A stretch of 64,000 nucleotides of DNA, from NCBI RefSeq assembly GCF_013041605.1, contig NZ_JABEQC010000008.1, forward strand, positions 186,001 to 250,000. Direction: 5' to 3'. This DNA is from Vibrio plantisponsor. GTDB taxonomy: Bacteria > Pseudomonadota > Gammaproteobacteria > Enterobacterales > Vibrionaceae. A program made the translations under genes and the position numbers. Below the pieces are notes generated by a model that was not told where the DNA came from, did not search any database, and saw only the letters and a list, made by a program, of their open reading frames with translations. Numbering within the stretch: the first letter of the stretch is position 1; each line of letters starts with the position of its first letter. Below, in pieces: positions 30,259 through 41,103 of the stretch.

Positions 30259-33045
30259 ATGACCAGATACGGCTTACGCGCACGTGTAATTACACTCACT
30301 TTGGCTCCAACCTTGATTATCGGGTTACTTTTGAGTGCGTTATTCTCATTCAACCGATATCACGATTTAGAGACACAAGTGCTCAACTCGGGTGCAAGTA
30401 TTATCGAACCATTGGCTATTGCCAGTGAAGAATCGTTAAAAAACCAAAGCCGTGAATCGGTAAGACGCATCATCAGCTACGCACATCGTAAAAATTCGAC
30501 CATAGTGCGCAGTATTGCGGTGTTTGATGCCAACCACGAACTCTTCGTCACGTCGAACTTCCATCCGAACTTCGAATCTTTGATGTATCCGAAAGATAAA
30601 CCGATTCCGGTACTCAGCAGTTCTCAGCTCGATGAAAATACGCTTATTTTGCGCACCCCGATACTGGCAGAAACTTTGTTCAGTGACAGTGCGGCAAAAA
30701 CATCGTCTGCGCCGGTTTTAGGCTATATCGCAATTGAGCTCGACCTGTCTTCACTGCGTTTACAACAGTATCAGGAAATTTTCTCAGCCTGTTTGGTGTT
30801 GATTCTTGGACTAGTGTTGTCTGGCGTGTTTGCATTCCGCTTGATGCACGATGTTACCCGCCCAATTATTCATATGAAAAACGTGGTTGACCGCATCCGT
30901 CGCGGGCATTTGGATGTGCGAATTGAAGGACGAATGCACGGTGAGCTGGATGACCTGAAAAAAGGTATCAACGCCATGGCGGTGTCGCTGTCGGAATACC
31001 ATGTGGAGATGCAGCACAGTATCGACCAAGCAACCTCTGACTTGCGTGAAACTCTGGAACAGCTAGAAATTCAAAACGTTGAGTTGGATATTGCGAAAAA
31101 ACGCGCGCAAGAAGCCGCGCGCGTGAAGTCTGAATTCCTCGCCAACATGTCACACGAGCTGCGTACCCCATTGAACGGTGTTATCGGCTTTACACGTCAG
31201 ATGCTGAAAACTCAGTTGACCAACAGCCAAGCGGATTATCTGCAAACCATCGAGAAATCAGCCAATAACCTGCTGACCATCATCAACGATATTCTCGACT
31301 TCTCGAAACTGGAAGCAGGCAAACTGGCACTGGAAAATATTCCATTTGAGTTCCAAGACTCGCTAGAAGAGGTGGTCAACTTACAGGCGGCAAGTGCACA
31401 CGAGAAAGGGCTGGAAATCACGCTCAAAGTGGATCCAAAAATTCCAGCAGGCTTGGTGGGGGATCCGCTGCGTATTCAGCAAGTACTCACTAACTTGGTG
31501 GGTAACTCCATTAAATTCACCGAGCGCGGCAACATTGATATCAGTGTGGAAATGCGTTCTCAACGCGATGACTTCGTTGAGTTGCAATTCATGGTGCGTG
31601 ATACCGGTATCGGTATTTCAGAGCGTCAACAAGCTCAGCTTTTCCAAGCTTTCAGTCAAGCCGACGCAAGCATTTCACGTCGTTATGGTGGTACGGGTCT
31701 AGGTCTGGTTATTACCCAAAAGTTGGTCAGCCAAATGGGCGGTGAAATCAGTTTAACCAGTCGACTACACCAAGGTTCAACTTTCTGGTTTAACCTGCGT
31801 TTGATGACTACAGATTTGCCAATGCACGACTGGCTTGATCCTCAAGCTCTGCGCAATAAACAACTGCTGCTTGTTGAACCAAACATGCAAGCAGCCTCTA
31901 TTGTTCAGCACACCTTAGTTCAAGCTGGATTGAATGTGGTTTATCGCTCAGCGATTCCAGCCGAATCAGAGCAGTACGACTACGTTCTGTTGAACCTTGC
32001 ACCAAGCAAGGAAACGGACCAATCACTGGTTGAGCAATGGGTAGAGAAAGCGCTGTCCATCGCAGCAAACGTAGTTATCGGCACGCCGAGTACCGAACTG
32101 GCTCTGGCGGATTTGTTAATGCAGAAATATCCAGTGCAATGTATTACCAAGCCATTGTCACGTAAGAAACTGCTACAAACTCTGATCGCCAATCAGCCGG
32201 CTCGAACTGAAAAAGCTATTGAGGTCATTACTCATATTGAAAAAATGCCGCTCACCGTTATGGCGGTTGACGATAACCCAGCCAACTTGAAACTGATTAC
32301 TGCACTGTTGCAAGAGCGCGTCGAAACTGTGGTGTCATGCAGCAGCGGTGAAGATGCCATTGAACGAGCAAAAGAGCATCATTTCGATATCATCTTGATG
32401 GATATTCAAATGCCGAAGATGGATGGTGTCACCGCTTGTCACGAAATTAAGAAGCTCAAGCTCAACAGCAACACGCCGATTATAGCCGTGACCGCACATG
32501 CAATGGTTGGTGAGCGTGAAAGACTACTGAAAGCCGGTATGGATGATTACCTCACCAAACCGATTGAAGAGCATATCTTGCAACAAGTGTTATTACATTG
32601 GAGTCTGAAACCAGAAACGGATGAAGCCATCACGCTTGAGCATCAAGAACCGATTGAGCTGGAAGAGATTCAAGTTGAAGAGTCAGCACCAGTCAATGCG
32701 ACCGTTGCTATCGACTGGCCGCTGGCATTAAGACAGGCGGCCAATAAGGAAGATTTGGCCAAAGATATGCTGAAGATGTTGGTTGCCTCTTTCAAAGAGA
32801 TCAATCAAGTAATAGAGATGGCACTCAACGATGATGAGTACCCTGCGACAGATTTACTGCATCATATTCATAAGCTCCACGGCAGTTGCTCATACAGTGG
32901 CGTTCCTCGCCTGAAAAAAGTATGTGAGACCTTAGAGCACACCCTGCGTTCAGGAGCTCGCGTGCAAGATGTTGAGCCAGAACTGTTTGAACTTCAGGAT
33001 GAAATGGAAAAAGTGGTAGCAAGCGCTGACCCATATTTGGTTTAA
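30259..33045 (+). CDS. barA: Hybrid sensor histidine kinase BarA/VarS
   Basis: BarA (VarS in vibrios) phosphorylates UvrY/VarA and so drives the Csr small RNAs and virulence or metabolic switching. The 928 residues carry an N-terminal transmembrane helix, a periplasmic domain, a second helix, HAMP, HisKA with H299 in MSHELRTPLNG, HATPase_c (NSIKFTERG, GTGLGLVI), a degenerate receiver (about 535-650) that lacks the usual acidic pattern, a true receiver with D715 in ILMDIQMPKMDG and K in DYLTKP, and an HPt domain with H871 in IHKLHGSC. All phosphorelay residues are present. It is divergent from rlmD-relA, as in E. coli. Confidence 0.96.
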   Translation: MTRYGLRARVITLTLAPTLIIGLLLSALFSFNRYHDLETQVLNSGASIIEPLAIASEESLKNQSRESVRRIISYAHRKNSTIVRSIAVFDANHELFVTSNFHPNFESLMYPKDKPIPVLSSSQLDENTLILRTPILAETLFSDSAAKTSSAPVLGYIAIELDLSSLRLQQYQEIFSACLVLILGLVLSGVFAFRLMHDVTRPIIHMKNVVDRIRRGHLDVRIEGRMHGELDDLKKGINAMAVSLSEYHVEMQHSIDQATSDLRETLEQLEIQNVELDIAKKRAQEAARVKSEFLANMSHELRTPLNGVIGFTRQMLKTQLTNSQADYLQTIEKSANNLLTIINDILDFSKLEAGKLALENIPFEFQDSLEEVVNLQAASAHEKGLEITLKVDPKIPAGLVGDPLRIQQVLTNLVGNSIKFTERGNIDISVEMRSQRDDFVELQFMVRDTGIGISERQQAQLFQAFSQADASISRRYGGTGLGLVITQKLVSQMGGEISLTSRLHQGSTFWFNLRLMTTDLPMHDWLDPQALRNKQLLLVEPNMQAASIVQHTLVQAGLNVVYRSAIPAESEQYDYVLLNLAPSKETDQSLVEQWVEKALSIAANVVIGTPSTELALADLLMQKYPVQCITKPLSRKKLLQTLIANQPARTEKAIEVITHIEKMPLTVMAVDDNPANLKLITALLQERVETVVSCSSGEDAIERAKEHHFDIILMDIQMPKMDGVTACHEIKKLKLNSNTPIIAVTAHAMVGERERLLKAGMDDYLTKPIEEHILQQVLLHWSLKPETDEAITLEHQEPIELEEIQVEESAPVNATVAIDWPLALRQAANKEDLAKDMLKMLVASFKEINQVIEMALNDDEYPATDLLHHIHKLHGSCSYSGVPRLKKVCETLEHTLRSGARVQDVEPELFELQDEMEKVVASADPYLV

Positions 33046-33089
33046 GCGATATCGCTTAGTTATCTTGCCGCCAAGAAACTCGCGTATAG

Positions 33090-33120
33090 AAAAAGAGGTG
33101 CTTTAAGCACCTCTTTTTAT
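33090..33120. terminator. Bidirectional terminator between barA and acpS
   Basis: The A-run, stem AGAGGTGC/GCACCTCT and T-run lie between convergent genes. Confidence 0.92.
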
Positions 33121-33143
33121 TGAGTTTGAAACTCTTATACGGA

Positions 33144-33521
33144 TTAAGATTCAAGAATCACCGTCGCTACTGCGTAGTGACGTTCATCTGAAATAGTAAG
33201 GTGAACAGAACGCACCGAAGAGGCTTGAGCAATTTGCTGTGCTTTTCCAGATAGCGTAAGAACCGGTTTGCCATTCTCATCATTGCTGATTTCAAAATCC
33301 TGAAAGCTCACACCGTGAGCGATACCTGTTCCTAATGCTTTTGAAGCCGCTTCCTTAGCCGCAAAACGCTTAGCCAAATAACGCCCTTTCTGCTTTAGGT
33401 GAGTAAACACGTCCAGCTCACTTTCAGTCAGAATTCGCTGCGCAAACGCATCACCACTACGATTGAGCGCCTTTTCTATGCGCTCAATCTCCGCGATGTC
33501 TGTTCCTAATCCAACAATCAT
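33144..33521 (-). CDS. acpS: Holo-[acyl-carrier-protein] synthase
   Basis: AcpS transfers 4'-phosphopantetheine from CoA to acyl carrier protein. The 125-residue protein has the two family motifs: [14 protein letters not shown] at the N-terminus (magnesium aspartate near residue 8) and [20 protein letters not shown] near 47-66. It lies 5 bp after pdxJ and ends the recO-pdxJ-acpS series. Confidence 0.96.
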   Translation of the reverse strand: MIVGLGTDIAEIERIEKALNRSGDAFAQRILTESELDVFTHLKQKGRYLAKRFAAKEAASKALGTGIAHGVSFQDFEISNDENGKPVLTLSGKAQQIAQASSVRSVHLTISDERHYAVATVILES

Positions 33522-33526
33522 AGGTA

Positions 33527-34258
33527 TTAGCGACGCGCGTCCAGCATGATGGCTTTCATGTCTGCCACAGCTTTTGGTAAGCCATCAAACAATGCACGAC
33601 CAATGATTGCGTGACCGATGTTCAACTCATAAATTTCTGGAATTTCAGCGATGGCTGCAACGTTGTGGTAAGTCAGACCATGACCTGCGTTTACTGTGAT
33701 GCCTTGATCAGAAGCGTAGCTTGCTGCCGCTGCAATCTTCTTCAGCTCGTCTTGTTGATCCGCTTCGGTTTTTGCATCAGCGTAATGACCAGTGTGAAGC
33801 TCGATAAACGGTGCGCCACATTTCTTCGCCGCATCTATCTGCTCACGGTCAGCATCAATAAACAGAGACACTTTGATGCCTGCTTCTGTCAGTTTTTGCG
33901 TTGCCGCTTTTACTTTCTCAAACTGACCAATCACGTCCAAGCCACCTTCAGTGGTGAGCTCTTCACGTTTTTCAGGAACAAGACAAACAAACTCAGGCGC
34001 TGTTTCTAAAGCAATTTCAACCATCTCATCTGTTACTGCCATTTCCAAGTTCATGCGGGTCTGGATGGTTTCTTTCAGAATACGTACATCACGATCTTTG
34101 ATATGACGACGGTCTTCGCGAAGGTGAATCGTAATACCGTCTGCACCTGCACGCTCCGCGATTTCCGCTGCGTGAACTGGGTCTGGGTATTGAGTACCAC
34201 GTGCATTACGCACTGTCGCGATATGGTCAATATTAACGCCTAAATAAATTGAGCTCAT
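33527..34258 (-). CDS. pdxJ: Pyridoxine 5'-phosphate synthase
   Basis: PdxJ condenses 3-amino-2-oxopropyl phosphate with deoxyxylulose 5-phosphate to make pyridoxine phosphate. I chose [20 protein letters not shown], giving 243 residues as in E. coli, rather than an ATG seven codons upstream that overlaps recO. TIM-barrel motifs visible are HLREDRRHI, the catalytic glutamate in [19 protein letters not shown] and [10 protein letters not shown]. It follows recO by 17 bp. Confidence 0.96.
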   Translation of the reverse strand: MSSIYLGVNIDHIATVRNARGTQYPDPVHAAEIAERAGADGITIHLREDRRHIKDRDVRILKETIQTRMNLEMAVTDEMVEIALETAPEFVCLVPEKREELTTEGGLDVIGQFEKVKAATQKLTEAGIKVSLFIDADREQIDAAKKCGAPFIELHTGHYADAKTEADQQDELKKIAAAASYASDQGITVNAGHGLTYHNVAAIAEIPEIYELNIGHAIIGRALFDGLPKAVADMKAIMLDARR

Positions 34259-34275
34259 TTTCCTACACTCCGTGC

Positions 34276-35007
34276 TCAAGAGAGAGTCCCTCTTGAATTT
34301 AATTTTAGGGGAGTTGCTTGTCTAAACAACTCTCTACTTTTTAAAGGTTTGCCGCCAAGATACGGCTTTAAAGCGATACGTGTAAAGCGTTTTGCCGCTT
34401 GAAGTTGCTCTTTTGTGCTAAAGCGCCGTTCACTGATCGCGATTAATTCGTTACCGAGAAAAGTGAGATTATCGCGCCTCACCGATGCAATAAACCCTTT
34501 CTGCTCTCGATATCGATAAGTCATATTGGGATCAACCGGTTCTCCGGTTCCCGCACAATGCATGAAATCTACCCCATAGCCCATGGCAGACAACAAAGCT
34601 AACTCAAAACGGCGTAACGCCGGTTCTGGGTTATCACTCTGTGCTAGCTCGGTCAAAGCAGTAAGATAATCATGGAACAAGCCGGGAGAGGGAACTTCAG
34701 GCATTAAGACTCGGCCTATGAGTTCATTGACGTACATGGCCGAATACAGAGATATGCCCGTTAGCGGTAATCCAAGGCTGATAGCCTCTGCCTGACGTAA
34801 GGTTTTCATTGAGCCATTGCCCGACCACTTCAACAGTAGTGGCGTGAATGCCTGCAAAGCACCTTTGGTTGTTGAACGCTTACTTCTCGCCCCTTTTGCC
34901 ATGATGCTTAAACGGCCATATTCTTCGCTGAATACGTCCAGAATTAAGCTGGTCTCGCTATATGGGCGGCGGTGTAATACAAAGCAGCGCTGTAAACCGT
35001 CAGACAT
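34276..35007 (-). CDS. recO: DNA repair protein RecO
   Basis: RecO works with RecF and RecR to load RecA on single-stranded gaps. The 243-residue protein has the N-terminal OB fold ([32 protein letters not shown]) and a helical C-terminal domain. The zinc-binding cysteines found in some RecO proteins are not obvious, as in E. coli. It lies between era and pdxJ. A terminator-like hairpin separates it from era, so it may have its own promoter. Confidence 0.95.
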   Translation of the reverse strand: MSDGLQRCFVLHRRPYSETSLILDVFSEEYGRLSIMAKGARSKRSTTKGALQAFTPLLLKWSGNGSMKTLRQAEAISLGLPLTGISLYSAMYVNELIGRVLMPEVPSPGLFHDYLTALTELAQSDNPEPALRRFELALLSAMGYGVDFMHCAGTGEPVDPNMTYRYREQKGFIASVRRDNLTFLGNELIAISERRFSTKEQLQAAKRFTRIALKPYLGGKPLKSRELFRQATPLKLNSRGTLS

Positions 35008-35045
35008 AGTTTGAATCCAAATATAGAAATAAGGACAGAGGCAGA

Positions 35046-35077
35046 TAAAAATCTGGCCCCATTACATGGAGCCAGAT
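35046..35077 (-). terminator. Terminator-like hairpin between era and recO
   Basis: On the minus strand, ATCTGGC/GCCAGAT with a 13-base loop is followed by TTTTAT. It lies within the 77-bp era-recO gap and may attenuate readthrough into recO. Confidence 0.6.
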
Positions 35078-35084
35078 TACAAGA

Positions 35085-36062
35085 TTATAGGTCGTCGATA
35101 TAGCCTAATGAACGAAGAGCTCGTTCATCATCAGCCCAACCGGATTTCACTTTAACCCAAGTTTCTAAGTAAACTTTGCGACCAAACAGCTCTTCCATAT
35201 CCAAACGAGCTTCGCGACCAATGGTTTTGATCTTTTCGCCGTTCTTACCAATCACCATTTTTTTCTGACCAATACGCTCAACCAGAATCAAGGCATTGAT
35301 ATGGAAACCGTCGGTTTCTGGGTTGTAGTCGAAACGTTCAATTTCAACCGTTACCGAATAAGGCAACTCTTCACCAGTAAAACGCATCAGCTTTTCGCGG
35401 ATGATTTCTGAAGCCATAAAGCGTTGCGAACGGTCTGTCACATACTCTTCTGGGAAGTGGTGAACCGCTTTTGGTAAGTGATCACGCACGTGCTTACGCA
35501 GTACATCAACGTTTTTACCCAATTTCGCTGAAATAGGCACCACATCAACAAAGTTCATGCGTTCAGACATCGCCTGCATGTGCAGCATCACTTCATTGCG
35601 ATCTTTCACGTTATCGACTTTGTTAACACAAAGAATCACAGGGAAGTTCGCTTTCTGAAGTTTAGTCAGAACCATTTCATCGTCTTCAGTCCAATGCGTA
35701 CCGTCAACGAGGAACAAAACTAAGTTCACATCACTCAGAGAGCTGTTTGCCGCACGGTTCATCAAACGGTTGATCGCACGTTTCTCTTCAATGTGTAGCC
35801 CCGGTGTATCAACATAAATAGCTTGATAATCACCTTGAGTATCGACACCCATAATGCGGTGACGAGTGGTTTGCGGCTTACGTGAAGTAATCGAAATTTT
35901 CTGACCAAGGATATTGTTCAGTAGCGTAGATTTACCCACGTTCGGGCGACCTACGATAGCAACAAAACCACAGTGCTGGTTCTCTGGTAGTGACGCTTCA
36001 ACTTTGGCGTCGTCACCTTCTGATGCAAAGAATGCATCAATATCAAATTCTTTATCAGCCAT
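35085..36062 (-). CDS. era: GTPase Era
   Basis: Era is a GTPase that binds the 3' end of 16S rRNA and helps 30S maturation. The 325-residue protein has G1 GRPNVGKST near residue 38, G3 DTPG, G4 NKVD and a C-terminal KH domain ([18 protein letters not shown]). An acidic extension of about 25 residues precedes the GTPase core compared with the 301-residue E. coli protein; the rnc overlap supports this longer start. It overlaps rnc by 8 bases. Confidence 0.96.
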   Translation of the reverse strand: MADKEFDIDAFFASEGDDAKVEASLPENQHCGFVAIVGRPNVGKSTLLNNILGQKISITSRKPQTTRHRIMGVDTQGDYQAIYVDTPGLHIEEKRAINRLMNRAANSSLSDVNLVLFLVDGTHWTEDDEMVLTKLQKANFPVILCVNKVDNVKDRNEVMLHMQAMSERMNFVDVVPISAKLGKNVDVLRKHVRDHLPKAVHHFPEEYVTDRSQRFMASEIIREKLMRFTGEELPYSVTVEIERFDYNPETDGFHINALILVERIGQKKMVIGKNGEKIKTIGREARLDMEELFGRKVYLETWVKVKSGWADDERALRSLGYIDDL

Positions 36063-36732
36063 TGCTTAATTGCTCTAGTGCAGTCTCAGCAGCCGCTTGT
36101 TCTGCCTTGCGGCGGCTGGTACCTTTACCAATCACAGGCATTCCAATACCTGCTACGTCACACGATACAGTGAATTCCTGATTGTGTGCTTCACCTTTAA
36201 TATTAGTCACTGTGTAAACAGGTAGAGGCTTTCTTCTGCCTTGCAAAAATTCTTGCAGGCGAGTTTTTGGATCTTTCTGTGACACACCAGGCTTAATCGC
36301 ATCTAGGCGAGTTTGATACCAGCTTAAAATAATGCTGCGAACCACTTCAGTGCCACTATCTAAATAGATAGCACCAATAATCGCTTCAACAGCATCAGCT
36401 AGGATTGAATCACGACGGAAACCACCGCTTTTCAACTCGCCTGGACCTAATTTTAAGTAATCTCCTAGTTCGAATTCACGACCTAGTTCAGCCAGTGTGT
36501 GACCACGAACTAACGTAGCACGCATACGACTCATATCGCCCTCGTTGATTTTCGGGAAACGATGATACAGGTCGTCAGCAATGACAAAACTTAAAATTGA
36601 ATCGCCCAGAAATTCAAGACGTTCATTGTGTTTACCATTGGCACTGCGGTGAGTCAGTGCCAAATCAAGAAGCTCAGGATCTTTAAACTGATACGTGAGC
36701 TTTGTTTCTAATCTACTAACTGGAGAAGTCAT
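36055..36732 (-). CDS. rnc: Ribonuclease III
   Basis: RNase III cuts double-stranded RNA and processes rRNA precursors. The 225-residue protein has the catalytic signature [10 protein letters not shown] near residues 38-47, the second acidic motif [13 protein letters not shown] near 114-126, and a C-terminal double-stranded RNA-binding domain ([27 protein letters not shown]). It lies between lepB and era, in the standard order. Confidence 0.97.
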   Translation of the reverse strand: MTSPVSRLETKLTYQFKDPELLDLALTHRSANGKHNERLEFLGDSILSFVIADDLYHRFPKINEGDMSRMRATLVRGHTLAELGREFELGDYLKLGPGELKSGGFRRDSILADAVEAIIGAIYLDSGTEVVRSIILSWYQTRLDAIKPGVSQKDPKTRLQEFLQGRRKPLPVYTVTNIKGEAHNQEFTVSCDVAGIGMPVIGKGTSRRKAEQAAAETALEQLSNG

Positions 36733-36768
36733 ACTCTCTCGATGTGTTGCGGGGCTGATAAATCAGCC

Positions 36769-37668
36769 CTAGTTAATGCCACCGATGCGGCTAAGGCGCA
36801 CACCAGTTGGAATCCAAGCAGGAATTACGCTGTTAGGATCTCGGTCAAACTCAAAGCTCACCCAGATAGCAACGGCTTTCCCTACTAAGTTGGCTTCTGG
36901 AACAAAGCCCCAAAAACGGCTGTCAGCACTGTTGTCACGGTTATCACCCATCACAAAATAGTGCCCTTGTGGAACAACCCACTCGTTCACACCACTACGT
37001 GGTGCATAACTACGTACATCATCAATACGGAGAGGGTTGATCAAAATATTGTGTTTTACTTCGCCTAGCTGTTCATCAAGTTGCATCATTGGAATGTTGT
37101 TCTGAGTGAACTCACTTTCCTGCACGTTTGACAGCTTGATAGGCTTACAGGTTGACTCACCTGCACTTTGCACACAAATCTGTTTATCTCGGCTATAACG
37201 CACGATATCCCCAGGCATACCAACCACACGCTTAATATAGTCAATACTTGGGTTTTGCGGGAATTTGAACACCACAATGTCGCCGCGCTCAGGCTTGCCC
37301 GTTTCCACTAACTGTGTGCGCCATACTGGATCTTTCAAACCGTACGCGTATTTTTCAACAAGAATGAAATCGCCCACCAGCAGCGTTGGCATCATAGAGC
37401 CTGATGGAATTTGGAACGGTTCAAATACAAACGAACGCAGAACTAACACGAATGCGATCACTGGGAAAATTGAAACGGAATTCTCAATCCACCATGGCTG
37501 TGGCGCGACTTTGGTTGTCAAACTGGTATCAATACTGTCGGGTTCGGCTTTTAGCTGACGTGCCACGTTTTCATGGCGCTTCTTCGCCCAAACCCATTTT
37601 TCCAACGCCCACACAATTCCGGTAACCAAGGTTACAAGAACTAAGATGAGTGAGAATGTATTAGCCAT
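36769..37668 (-). CDS. lepB: Signal peptidase I
   Basis: LepB removes signal peptides from exported proteins at the inner membrane. The 299-residue protein has an N-terminal transmembrane helix (about 3-22), a basic loop and a second helix (about 63-80). The catalytic serine is S91 in PSGSMMPTLL and the general base K146 in DYIKRVVGMPGD. The GDNRDNSADSR box is present near 240. It is followed by rnc and preceded by lepA. Confidence 0.97.
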   Translation of the reverse strand: MANTFSLILVLVTLVTGIVWALEKWVWAKKRHENVARQLKAEPDSIDTSLTTKVAPQPWWIENSVSIFPVIAFVLVLRSFVFEPFQIPSGSMMPTLLVGDFILVEKYAYGLKDPVWRTQLVETGKPERGDIVVFKFPQNPSIDYIKRVVGMPGDIVRYSRDKQICVQSAGESTCKPIKLSNVQESEFTQNNIPMMQLDEQLGEVKHNILINPLRIDDVRSYAPRSGVNEWVVPQGHYFVMGDNRDNSADSRFWGFVPEANLVGKAVAIWVSFEFDRDPNSVIPAWIPTGVRLSRIGGIN

Positions 37669-37693
37669 TGACTTCCCTTATCTAAAAAATACG

Positions 37694-37722
37694 AAAGTGA
37701 AAGAGCCGAGACTCTTTCACTT
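37694..37722 (-). other. Hairpin between lepA and lepB
   Basis: The stem AAGTGAAAGAG/CTCTTTCACTT with a 6-base loop is followed on the minus strand by TCGTATTTTTTAG. It could be a leaky terminator or processing site inside the lepA-lepB transcript. Confidence 0.55.
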
Positions 37723-37762
37723 GCGAGTTAATACATAAAACCTTGCAGATAAGACAAAACGA

Positions 37763-39556
37763 TTAGTCTTTACCTACGTGAAGAATTGCAAGGAACGCTT
37801 CTTGTGGAAGCTCAACGTTACCGATTTGCTTCATACGTTTCTTACCTTCTTTCTGTTTCTTCAATAGTTTCTTCTTACGGCTCACGTCACCGCCATAACA
37901 CTTAGCGATTACGTTCTTACGTAGCTGCTTCACTGTTGAACGCGCGATAATGTGGTTGCCGATAGCAGCCTGAATCGCGATATCAAACATTTGGCGAGGA
38001 ATGAATTCTTTCATCTTCTCAACCAATTGGCGGCCACGAGTCTGAGCGTTGTCATGGTGAGTAATGATGGCTAATGCATCCACTTTGTCACCGTTCAATA
38101 GTACGTCTACACGAACCATCTTCGACGCTTCGAAACGTTGGAAACCGTAATCCAGTGACGCATAACCACGAGACGTTGATTTCAAGCGGTCAAAGAAGTC
38201 CAGTACCACTTCTGCCATAGGAATATCGTAAGTCAGTGCCACTTGGTTACCGTGGTAAACCATGTCCACCTGCATACCGCGTTTTTCGATACATAAGGTA
38301 ATAACGTTACCTAGGTATTCCGACGGCACTAGGATATTACAACGCGCGATAGGTTCACGTATCTCTTCAATGTCGTTGATTGCTGGCAGCTTCGCTGGGC
38401 TATCAACATACATAACTTGCTTGTTGGTCATTTCCACTTCATACACTACCGTCGGTGCGGTGGTGATCAAGTCGAGATCATATTCGCGCTCTAGACGCTC
38501 CTGAATGATCTCCATATGTAGCATACCTAAGAAGCCACAACGGAAACCAAAACCTAGTGCTGCTGATGTTTCTGGCTCATAGAACAGAGACGCATCGTTC
38601 AGGCTAAGTTTACCTAGCGCATCACGGAAGTTTTCATAGTCATCTGATGATACAGGGAACAGACCCGCATAAACCTGAGGCTTCACTTTCTTAAAGCCCG
38701 GTAGTGGTTTTTCACTGCCGTTTTTCGCCCAAGTCAGCGTATCACCCACAGGCGCGCCTAGGATGTCTTTAATACCACAAACAACCCAGCCCACTTCGCC
38801 AGTGTTTAGTTCAGTGGTATCGATCTGCTTAGGAGTAAAAATACCTAAACGGTCAACGTTCCAAACCTGACCAGTGCTCATGACTTTGATCTTGTCATTC
38901 TTCTTCAAACTACCGTGTTTGATACGTACTAGTGAAACAACACCTAAGTAGTTATCAAACCATGAGTCAATAATCAGAGCTTGCAGCGGCGCATCAGGGT
39001 TACCTTCTGGCGCTGGAATTTTTGCAACGATTTCTTCAAGAACAAGGTCAACACCAAGACCTGTTTTCGCAGAACAGCGAACCGCTTCGACTGCGTCGAT
39101 GCCAACAATATCTTCAATTTCTTCTGCTACACGTTCAGGTTCTGCTGCCGGCAGGTCAATCTTGTTTAAGATTGGCACTACTTCCAGATCCATTTCGATA
39201 GCCGTATAACAGTTAGCTAGGGTTTGTGCTTCTACACCCTGGCCAGCATCAACAACAAGTAATGCACCTTCACACGCGGCTAGAGAGCGAGATACTTCAT
39301 ATGAGAAGTCAACGTGTCCAGGTGTGTCGATGAAGTTAAGTTGGTATGTTTCGCCATCATTTGCTTTGTAATCGAGTGTCACACTCTGTGCTTTGATGGT
39401 GATACCACGCTCACGTTCTAGATCCATTGAATCAAGAACTTGTTCTGCCATTTCACGATCACTTAATCCACCACATACTTGGATTAAACGGTCAGATAAA
39501 GTCGATTTACCATGGTCAATGTGGGCGATAATCGAAAAGTTACGAATGTGCTTCAT
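37763..39556 (-). CDS. lepA: Elongation factor 4 (LepA)
   Basis: LepA is a ribosome-associated GTPase that back-translocates stalled ribosomes or aids 30S biogenesis. The 597-residue protein starts with the translational GTPase domain ([38 protein letters not shown]), and ends with the LepA-specific C-terminal domain ([20 protein letters not shown]). Domain II and an EF-G-like domain V ([16 protein letters not shown]) lie between. It follows rseC by 114 bp. Confidence 0.98.
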   Translation of the reverse strand: MKHIRNFSIIAHIDHGKSTLSDRLIQVCGGLSDREMAEQVLDSMDLERERGITIKAQSVTLDYKANDGETYQLNFIDTPGHVDFSYEVSRSLAACEGALLVVDAGQGVEAQTLANCYTAIEMDLEVVPILNKIDLPAAEPERVAEEIEDIVGIDAVEAVRCSAKTGLGVDLVLEEIVAKIPAPEGNPDAPLQALIIDSWFDNYLGVVSLVRIKHGSLKKNDKIKVMSTGQVWNVDRLGIFTPKQIDTTELNTGEVGWVVCGIKDILGAPVGDTLTWAKNGSEKPLPGFKKVKPQVYAGLFPVSSDDYENFRDALGKLSLNDASLFYEPETSAALGFGFRCGFLGMLHMEIIQERLEREYDLDLITTAPTVVYEVEMTNKQVMYVDSPAKLPAINDIEEIREPIARCNILVPSEYLGNVITLCIEKRGMQVDMVYHGNQVALTYDIPMAEVVLDFFDRLKSTSRGYASLDYGFQRFEASKMVRVDVLLNGDKVDALAIITHHDNAQTRGRQLVEKMKEFIPRQMFDIAIQAAIGNHIIARSTVKQLRKNVIAKCYGGDVSRKKKLLKKQKEGKKRMKQIGNVELPQEAFLAILHVGKD

Positions 39557-39670
39557 AGGTTTGGGATGACTAAACTCTTTGCAAATTAGGACATATGAGG
39601 GGCGATTTTTAGTGCCCTTTCATTCAAGTTGGGCGATTCTACCCAATTTCCTTTGGGATCGCATCATAAT

Positions 39671-40141
39671 TTAGGCAATAGGCTCTCCAAGCACTCTTAG
39701 CAGAACCACTTCTTGCTCTGTACGCTTTTCCAGCGAGCCAGACCAGATTTTCGCTAGGCGTATACCCAAACCGATAAAGACAAGTGAAGTTAAAATGATG
39801 ATTCCTTCTCCCATGCCGAACAGAGGGGCAAGCCAGCTATCAGCAAGCCAGGCACCGAGGATCATCATTAACAGAGGAACTAAATAAACCAACGCTGCTG
39901 ACTGCAACAGGCTTTTTTCTGGAAAACCGATTTCAACCACCTGACCTTGAGATACGCTCTTATCCGTATCCAAATGCCAGCGTAACGACTTGCCACCAAT
40001 AGCTTTAGAAACAATGCCTGTACCACAGCTTTTCGCCGACGAGCAGCTGCTGCAACTGGTTTTCTGTTCGCAACTTAGCTCAACATGAAAACCCTGTTCT
40101 TTTGTTTGTACAGCCATCACAGTGGCAAGTGCAGTCATCAT
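39671..40141 (-). CDS. rseC: Sigma-E regulatory protein RseC
   Basis: This inner-membrane protein of the rpoE operon is linked to SoxR reduction and thiamine synthesis in other bacteria. The 156-residue protein has a cysteine-rich N-terminal domain (CEQKTSCSSCSSAKSCG near 24-40) and two transmembrane helices (about 82-98 and 108-126). Its start overlaps the rseB stop. Cysteine spacing suggests a metal or redox centre, but this is inference. Confidence 0.93.
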   Translation of the reverse strand: MMTALATVMAVQTKEQGFHVELSCEQKTSCSSCSSAKSCGTGIVSKAIGGKSLRWHLDTDKSVSQGQVVEIGFPEKSLLQSAALVYLVPLLMMILGAWLADSWLAPLFGMGEGIIILTSLVFIGLGIRLAKIWSGSLEKRTEQEVVLLRVLGEPIA

Positions 40142-41103
40142 TGTGGTGTAGCCTTGGTATTATCAAATACAACCGATTGAGCAATACGTTTCGCCGTTTC
40201 TGGTGGAATATCCCCTACAACGGAAACCTCACGATCACCCTTAATAAACGTTTGTAAAGTACGACGCCCCTGTCTTACTAACTGTCCTTGCAGTGAGTGT
40301 TCATCACTGGAAGAAACATAGACAGAGAAGCTGAATAAACCGTCTGAGAACATCTGATTTTCGACTACTCGTTCGGTATTAATCATTCGGTAGCGATTAA
40401 GATTGACCGATTTAAAACCATCCGGCTTCCAACCTACTGACCAGAACGTCTCACTTACTTTACTTTTCGGTAAGGATAGCACTTCAGGCAACTGAACATT
40501 ATCAAAACCTGCCATCAATTCTGCCAGTTTGTCACTGACTGAGTACGAGATAGATCGATACTGCTCTAACACTTCACCGTAGCGATCAATCAGATCTGCC
40601 CGCAACGGAAGATGCGTTTTCTCGTCGACCCAAAGCATGTAGGAATATCTTAAACCGTCTTTCGGAACAATACGCACCACTTGGCAAGGGGTGCCCGCTT
40701 CGCGTGCTCGTCCCATTTTAACGAAATCGTAGAACTGGCTAAGCTCAGTAACATCACTATTGAGCATTGGAATGGTTGGCGCAACCATGTTGCCAGATTC
40801 GATGGTGAAAGGCTCTACGCCGGGTTCAATGTAACTTACTTCATTGTCACGCTGAAAAACTTCACGTATAGGGCCGCTCAAATAAACAAGATGAGCGTAT
40901 TCCTTTTGCTCATGTCGAGCATGACGATACAGCAAAGGTTCAATACTGTTTTTCTTAATCAGGATATAAGACAGTTCATAGTTGAGATGTTGACTGGCCT
41001 CGTTCATTTGATGCAATAAAGCCTCTGCAGATTCGTCCTCTGCAAAGGCTGAAGTAGAGCTCAAACTGAACAGCGCCAACACACTGATCAGAAATTTTTT
41101 CAT
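40138..41103 (-). CDS. rseB: Periplasmic sigma-E regulator RseB
   Basis: RseB binds the periplasmic domain of RseA and lipopolysaccharide, guarding RseA against DegS. The 321-residue protein has a signal peptide MKKFLISVLALFSLSSTSAFA and the MucB/RseB domains, with LRYSYMLWVDEKTHLPLRADL near 155-175. It overlaps rseA and rseC by a few bases on either side. Confidence 0.95.
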   Translation of the reverse strand: MKKFLISVLALFSLSSTSAFAEDESAEALLHQMNEASQHLNYELSYILIKKNSIEPLLYRHARHEQKEYAHLVYLSGPIREVFQRDNEVSYIEPGVEPFTIESGNMVAPTIPMLNSDVTELSQFYDFVKMGRAREAGTPCQVVRIVPKDGLRYSYMLWVDEKTHLPLRADLIDRYGEVLEQYRSISYSVSDKLAELMAGFDNVQLPEVLSLPKSKVSETFWSVGWKPDGFKSVNLNRYRMINTERVVENQMFSDGLFSFSVYVSSSDEHSLQGQLVRQGRRTLQTFIKGDREVSVVGDIPPETAKRIAQSVVFDNTKATPQ

